This document shows positions 4,385 through 7,247 of a stretch of 7,247 bases of DNA, piece after piece. Each line of letters begins with the position of its first letter. The first letter of the stretch is position 1. The DNA comes from Anaerolineales bacterium UBA6668 (GTDB lineage Bacteria > Chloroflexota > Anaerolineae > Anaerolineales > UBA6668): contig DKKK01000058.1 in the NCBI GenBank assembly GCA_002455215.1, positions 7,261 through 14,507 on the forward strand, read 5' to 3'. The position numbers and the translations under genes were made by a program. Under the pieces are notes generated by a model. That model had not been told where the DNA came from. It saw only the letters and a list, made by a program, of their open reading frames with translations, and made no database searches.

Positions 4385-7247
4385 TTATTCTGCGCGGTCT
4401 TTGCGGCGCATAAAAACAATAATTAACACGAAGACAATCAGGATGATCAAGCCTTGTGAAAGCCAAGTTTGCACCACCACCGCCATTTTTTGCTCTTTAT
4501 TTACCATCAACCAACCAAAATCTTGGACGGGCTGTTTCAAGAAGTTTTCTGCCGCACCAATTGCCAGGCGCTGTTGAGCCACATATTCACCGTTTTCTTG
4601 CTCAAAAGCGATTTTTGCCGCTTGGAATGCCGCGACTTCATTCTCAAATACCGCCAATTTTTCACGGAACTCTGCCATTTGGTTGTCAAAATCTGCTTGA
4701 ATGGCTTTCACTTGCGCGTTAAATTGTTCCAATTGGTCAAAATACTCTGCCATTGCCACATTGTCAGACTCATCGGTGGGCTTGACTGGCTCCGGCGGGA
4801 AGGTGGGGGCGGCAGGTTCTTGCGGTTTGGGACCCGGTTTAACCGGAGCATTCCCATTAGGCTCACCTTCTGGCAATTGAGCGGCAAACCGTCCAATGCC
4901 GGGGAAAGCACAGCTAGTTTCATTTAGCATTTTCAGCCCATTGCACGGGCATTCTGCCGAATTCTTTTGCCCTTCATCCAAGCTAGCCCAGATATCTGCG
5001 GGTTGTGCCCAACAGACATCCCTAGCCACATCACTCCCGACTTCGGTAATTGCCATAAAGGCTTGGAATGCCCAACGGGTGGAGGTAGGGGCACTCACAA
5101 ATTGCGGTAATGGAACCAATGCGCCAGCCAACACAATTTCTGCCAGCATGATAGGAATCAAAATCAAGGGGGCAGAGTTGGCGTTGGGGGCGGCGGCGGA
5201 TGCCCATAAGCCAATCATCATGCCGGCTAGGGCGCATAGCGCAATCGTTATATAGAATAACAGCAGTCCGCCTATGCCGCCCGGCATTTTAAAGGCAAGG
5301 TAATGCACCAGCGTAAAACAAGCCGCTTGATAGAGCGCAAGTAAGATTGCCACCCAGATTTTGCTCATAATATACGGGAACAGTTTCAGGTTTACCAGCC
5401 GCTCCCGTTTGTAAATGTCATTTTCTTTGACAATTTCGCGCATCTGGCTGAGCCCACCGGTCAGTACCGCATACACTGTGGGCAGGAAGAGCGTAATCAT
5501 CACATTTGGGAAGAAGCCACTATACCAATCGAAAGGGTTTCTCCCCAGCGCAAGCGAAAGCACCACATCCAGCAAGCTCGAAATCGGCGCGATTAACAGC
5601 ATCAAAATCAAGCTGAAGCGGTCTCTCGCCAAAATTGCCATATTGCGGGAAGAGAGAATGCCAAATTGACTGATGCCGCTCATCTTCTTGCGCTTGGGTT
5701 TTGCCACTTTGCCAGAGATATTGGCATGGCTGGCGACTGGCACGCCGGGTAGTTCCAGTTCGCTAATGGGTTGGCTGACATACTTCTGGTGGTAGGGGCT
5801 TGCTTTGAAGCGTTTTGCCCATTCTTGTGGGTTGCCCAGTTGGCTGTCGCCCAAAATTTTGTACACTTCGTCAAATTCCATCTTACCCGCTCGGCGTTCC
5901 CGTTCAGTGCGGAATTGGTCAAAGTAAGACAAGGCTTCATCCGGCGGTCCGAACCATGCCAAGTAGCCACCACGTGCCAAAAACACCACCTTATCCGCCA
6001 ACATGACGTTTTTGGTAGCATGGGTAATCAACACGATGGTGCGTCCCTGGTCTGCCAAGCGCCGCATCATTTGCATCAATTCGGTTTCCGTACCCGGGTC
6101 AAGACCGGAAGTCGGTTCATCTAGGAAAAACAAACCGGGTTTGCTCAGCAGTTCCACCCCAATGCTAACGCGCTTTTGTTGCCCGCCCGACATTCGGCTG
6201 ATTTGGATATCCTTGCGGTGGGCTAGGTCTAGGTCATTGAGTACTTCCATCACCCGTGCGTGACGTTCATCTCGGGTCGTGTCCGATGGCATACGCAACT
6301 GAGCGGCGTAATCCAGTGCCTGATAAGCGCTCAATTCAAAGTGGATAATGTCTTTTTGCGGTACATAGCCGATATCATTGCGGATGGCGTCAAAATCTTT
6401 GTACACATCCACCCCGTTCACCGTCACTTTACCGTGAGTTGCTGGGCGGTAACCGGCAATCGCATCTACCAACGTAGATTTACCACCCCCCGATTGCCCG
6501 ACCACCACCACAAACTCACGTGGCTCAAATACGACCGAGATGTCTTGCAGGATATTTAGGTCTTTGCGCACCCACTTGTTAATGCCCACTGCTTCCACCC
6601 GCAAACCGGTGCTTTCGTCAAATTGAGCGAGCGATTCAGCACCAACTTGGAAGCGATATGAACCTATGCGGATGTTGTCATCCGGCTTTAGCCACACATC
6701 CCCGCTAATTTTAGCGCCATTAACAAACGTGCCGTTGGCTGATTGCAAGTCCTTAATGCGGAAGCGCTGTCCCACGCGCTCAATCATGGCATGATAGCGC
6801 GAAACATTCGGGCTATCCACCACAATATCATTGGTTTTGTCACGCCCAATGCTGATACGTTCCTTTCCGGCAAAATTAATTTCTTGGACGCGTCCTCCTA
6901 CTTGCACAGCGGCTTGGGGACTTTGGTAGGTCATCGTCACCATGACGCCCGGGTCGCTACTGCCTACGCGGAGCAGGTCGCCCGGCTGTAAAAAGCGGCT
7001 TTGATAGAGAGGGCGTCCTTCAAAGAGTAAGGGATTGCCTGCATCCGGGTTAGGGACAGCCTGATAGCCATCACCGACTTTTTCCAGGGTAAGGTGGTGG
7101 CGCGAGAAAATCTTGGAAGGCACGACAATGTCGTTGTCGGTTGCACGCCCGACCGTGATGCGATTTTTGTAAAGTGGGTAGGTGTTGGTTACTTCACCGG
7201 CAACCGTCACCACCAATTGCGGCGCTTTGGGCTCTAGTTCATCAAAC
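4385..7247 (-). CDS. FHA-FHA-ABC half-transporter, ABCG type, with enlarged last outer loop (5' end outside window)
   Basis: The stop is TAA at 4385-4387. The frame is open to the right edge. A TTG at 7216 could be read as a start, but ten further sense codons (FDELEPKAPQ) precede it and fit the first FHA strand, so the gene is truncated. Numbering here counts that TTG as 1. FHA1 (to about 95) has GR at 23-24 and SRHH at 38-41. FHA2 (about 103-191) has GR at 124-125, SRYH at 139-142 and NG at 161-162. The ATPase (about 206-435) shows Walker A 240-248, Q-loop Q287, signature SGGQQ 343-347, Walker B D366 with E367, and H399. Hydrophobic segments near 535-555, 567-588, 616-641, 646-671 and 682-704 plus a last one at 912-936 give six helices, as in ABCG half-transporters. 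The loop of about 200 residues before the last helix holds four cysteines (735, 756, 758, 769), a Pro-rich linker and a coiled coil. It probably works as a homodimeric exporter; the substrate is unknown. It is similar in plan to mycobacterial Rv1747. Confidence 0.95.
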   Translation of the reverse strand, partial: FDELEPKAPQLVVTVAGEVTNTYPLYKNRITVGRATDNDIVVPSKIFSRHHLTLEKVGDGYQAVPNPDAGNPLLFEGRPLYQSRFLQPGDLLRVGSSDPGVMVTMTYQSPQAAVQVGGRVQEINFAGKERISIGRDKTNDIVVDSPNVSRYHAMIERVGQRFRIKDLQSANGTFVNGAKISGDVWLKPDDNIRIGSYRFQVGAESLAQFDESTGLRVEAVGINKWVRKDLNILQDISVVFEPREFVVVVGQSGGGKSTLVDAIAGYRPATHGKVTVNGVDVYKDFDAIRNDIGYVPQKDIIHFELSAYQALDYAAQLRMPSDTTRDERHARVMEVLNDLDLAHRKDIQISRMSGGQQKRVSIGVELLSKPGLFFLDEPTSGLDPGTETELMQMMRRLADQGRTIVLITHATKNVMLADKVVFLARGGYLAWFGPPDEALSYFDQFRTERERRAGKMEFDEVYKILGDSQLGNPQEWAKRFKASPYHQKYVSQPISELELPGVPVASHANISGKVAKPKRKKMSGISQFGILSSRNMAILARDRFSLILMLLIAPISSLLDVVLSLALGRNPFDWYSGFFPNVMITLFLPTVYAVLTGGLSQMREIVKENDIYKRERLVNLKLFPYIMSKIWVAILLALYQAACFTLVHYLAFKMPGGIGGLLLFYITIALCALAGMMIGLWASAAAPNANSAPLILIPIMLAEIVLAGALVPLPQFVSAPTSTRWAFQAFMAITEVGSDVARDVCWAQPADIWASLDEGQKNSAECPCNGLKMLNETSCAFPGIGRFAAQLPEGEPNGNAPVKPGPKPQEPAAPTFPPEPVKPTDESDNVAMAEYFDQLEQFNAQVKAIQADFDNQMAEFREKLAVFENEVAAFQAAKIAFEQENGEYVAQQRLAIGAAENFLKQPVQDFGWLMVNKEQKMAVVVQTWLSQGLIILIVFVLIIVFMRRKDRAE
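4552..4756 (-). other. Coiled-coil segment with phenylalanine heptads in the transporter's outer loop
   Basis: Residues about 821-888 of the transporter (TTG at 7216 counted as 1) are rich in Glu, Gln, Ala and Lys. They carry hydrophobic residues every seven positions: M822, L829, V836, then F843, F850, F857, F864 and F871, then Y878. Intermediate positions F832, I839, M847, L854 and V861 supply the second heptad seam. The segment lies outside the membrane, between membrane helices 5 and 6, if the ABCG topology holds. Coiled-coil formation is inferred from the periodicity. Confidence 0.75.

Noticed and set aside
4381..4419. Upstream ATG at 4419 as the lipoprotein start
   Set aside because: It would overlap the transporter gene and add 13 residues before a complete lipoprotein signal peptide. 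ATG at 4380 gives the standard layout.
3980..4426. Plus-strand open frame of 148 codons over the lipoprotein gene
   Set aside because: It is antisense to the signal peptide and linker, which are clearly coding on the minus strand. No recognisable domain.
4469..4927. Plus-strand open frame of 152 codons over the transporter's outer loop
   Set aside because: It is antisense to the coiled coil and Cys-containing loop. The translation shows no family features.
7214..7216. TTG as the start of the transporter
   Set aside because: The frame stays open for ten more codons to the edge, and the residues just before the TTG fit the first strand of FHA1. The true start is most likely outside the window.

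Overview
The window reads as one co-directional block on the minus strand, transcribed from the right edge to the left. It holds four genes with almost no spacer DNA, and both end genes run off the window. In transcription order they are: (1) an FHA-FHA-ABC half-transporter of the ABCG type, with its 5' end missing; (2) a small lipoprotein with a Pro/Thr linker and a probable beta-sandwich domain; (3) a complete transmembrane Ser/Thr kinase with an extracytoplasmic SH3b module and a Cys-rich tail; (4) a paralogous transmembrane Ser/Thr kinase with a different extracytoplasmic domain, with its 3' end missing. I see no tRNA, rRNA, CRISPR array, insertion sequence or origin. The longest spacer is 97 nt.

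Organism: no marker gene is present, so this is inference. Several Hanks-type kinases with long Pro/Thr stalks of the PTATATPT type, SH3b ectodomains, a lipoprotein with the same kind of stalk, mid-range GC, and an ectodomain fragment of a kind I associate with Chloroflexota together suggest a Chloroflexota bacterium, perhaps Anaerolineae-like. Cyanobacteria also carry FHA-ABC proteins and cannot be excluded.

Layout: 7247-4385 transporter; a 4-nt gap; 4380-3511 lipoprotein; a 27-nt gap; 3483-1591 kinase A; a 96-nt gap that may hold an internal promoter; 1494-1 kinase B. The tight packing suggests an operon for the first three genes, with kinase B read through or given its own extra promoter.

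How they may work together: FHA domains bind phosphothreonine, and both kinases here are complete RD-type Ser/Thr kinases. The arrangement resembles the mycobacterial PknF/Rv1747 pair, in which a membrane Ser/Thr kinase controls a two-FHA ABC exporter. The window differs in having two kinases with nearly the same catalytic domain but unlike sensors, a lipoprotein inserted between transporter and kinases, and a transporter whose last extracytoplasmic loop is expanded to about 200 residues, with four cysteines and a coiled coil carrying phenylalanine every seventh residue. A working model is an envelope-sensing exporter gated by phosphorylation. The exported substrate cannot be read from the sequence.
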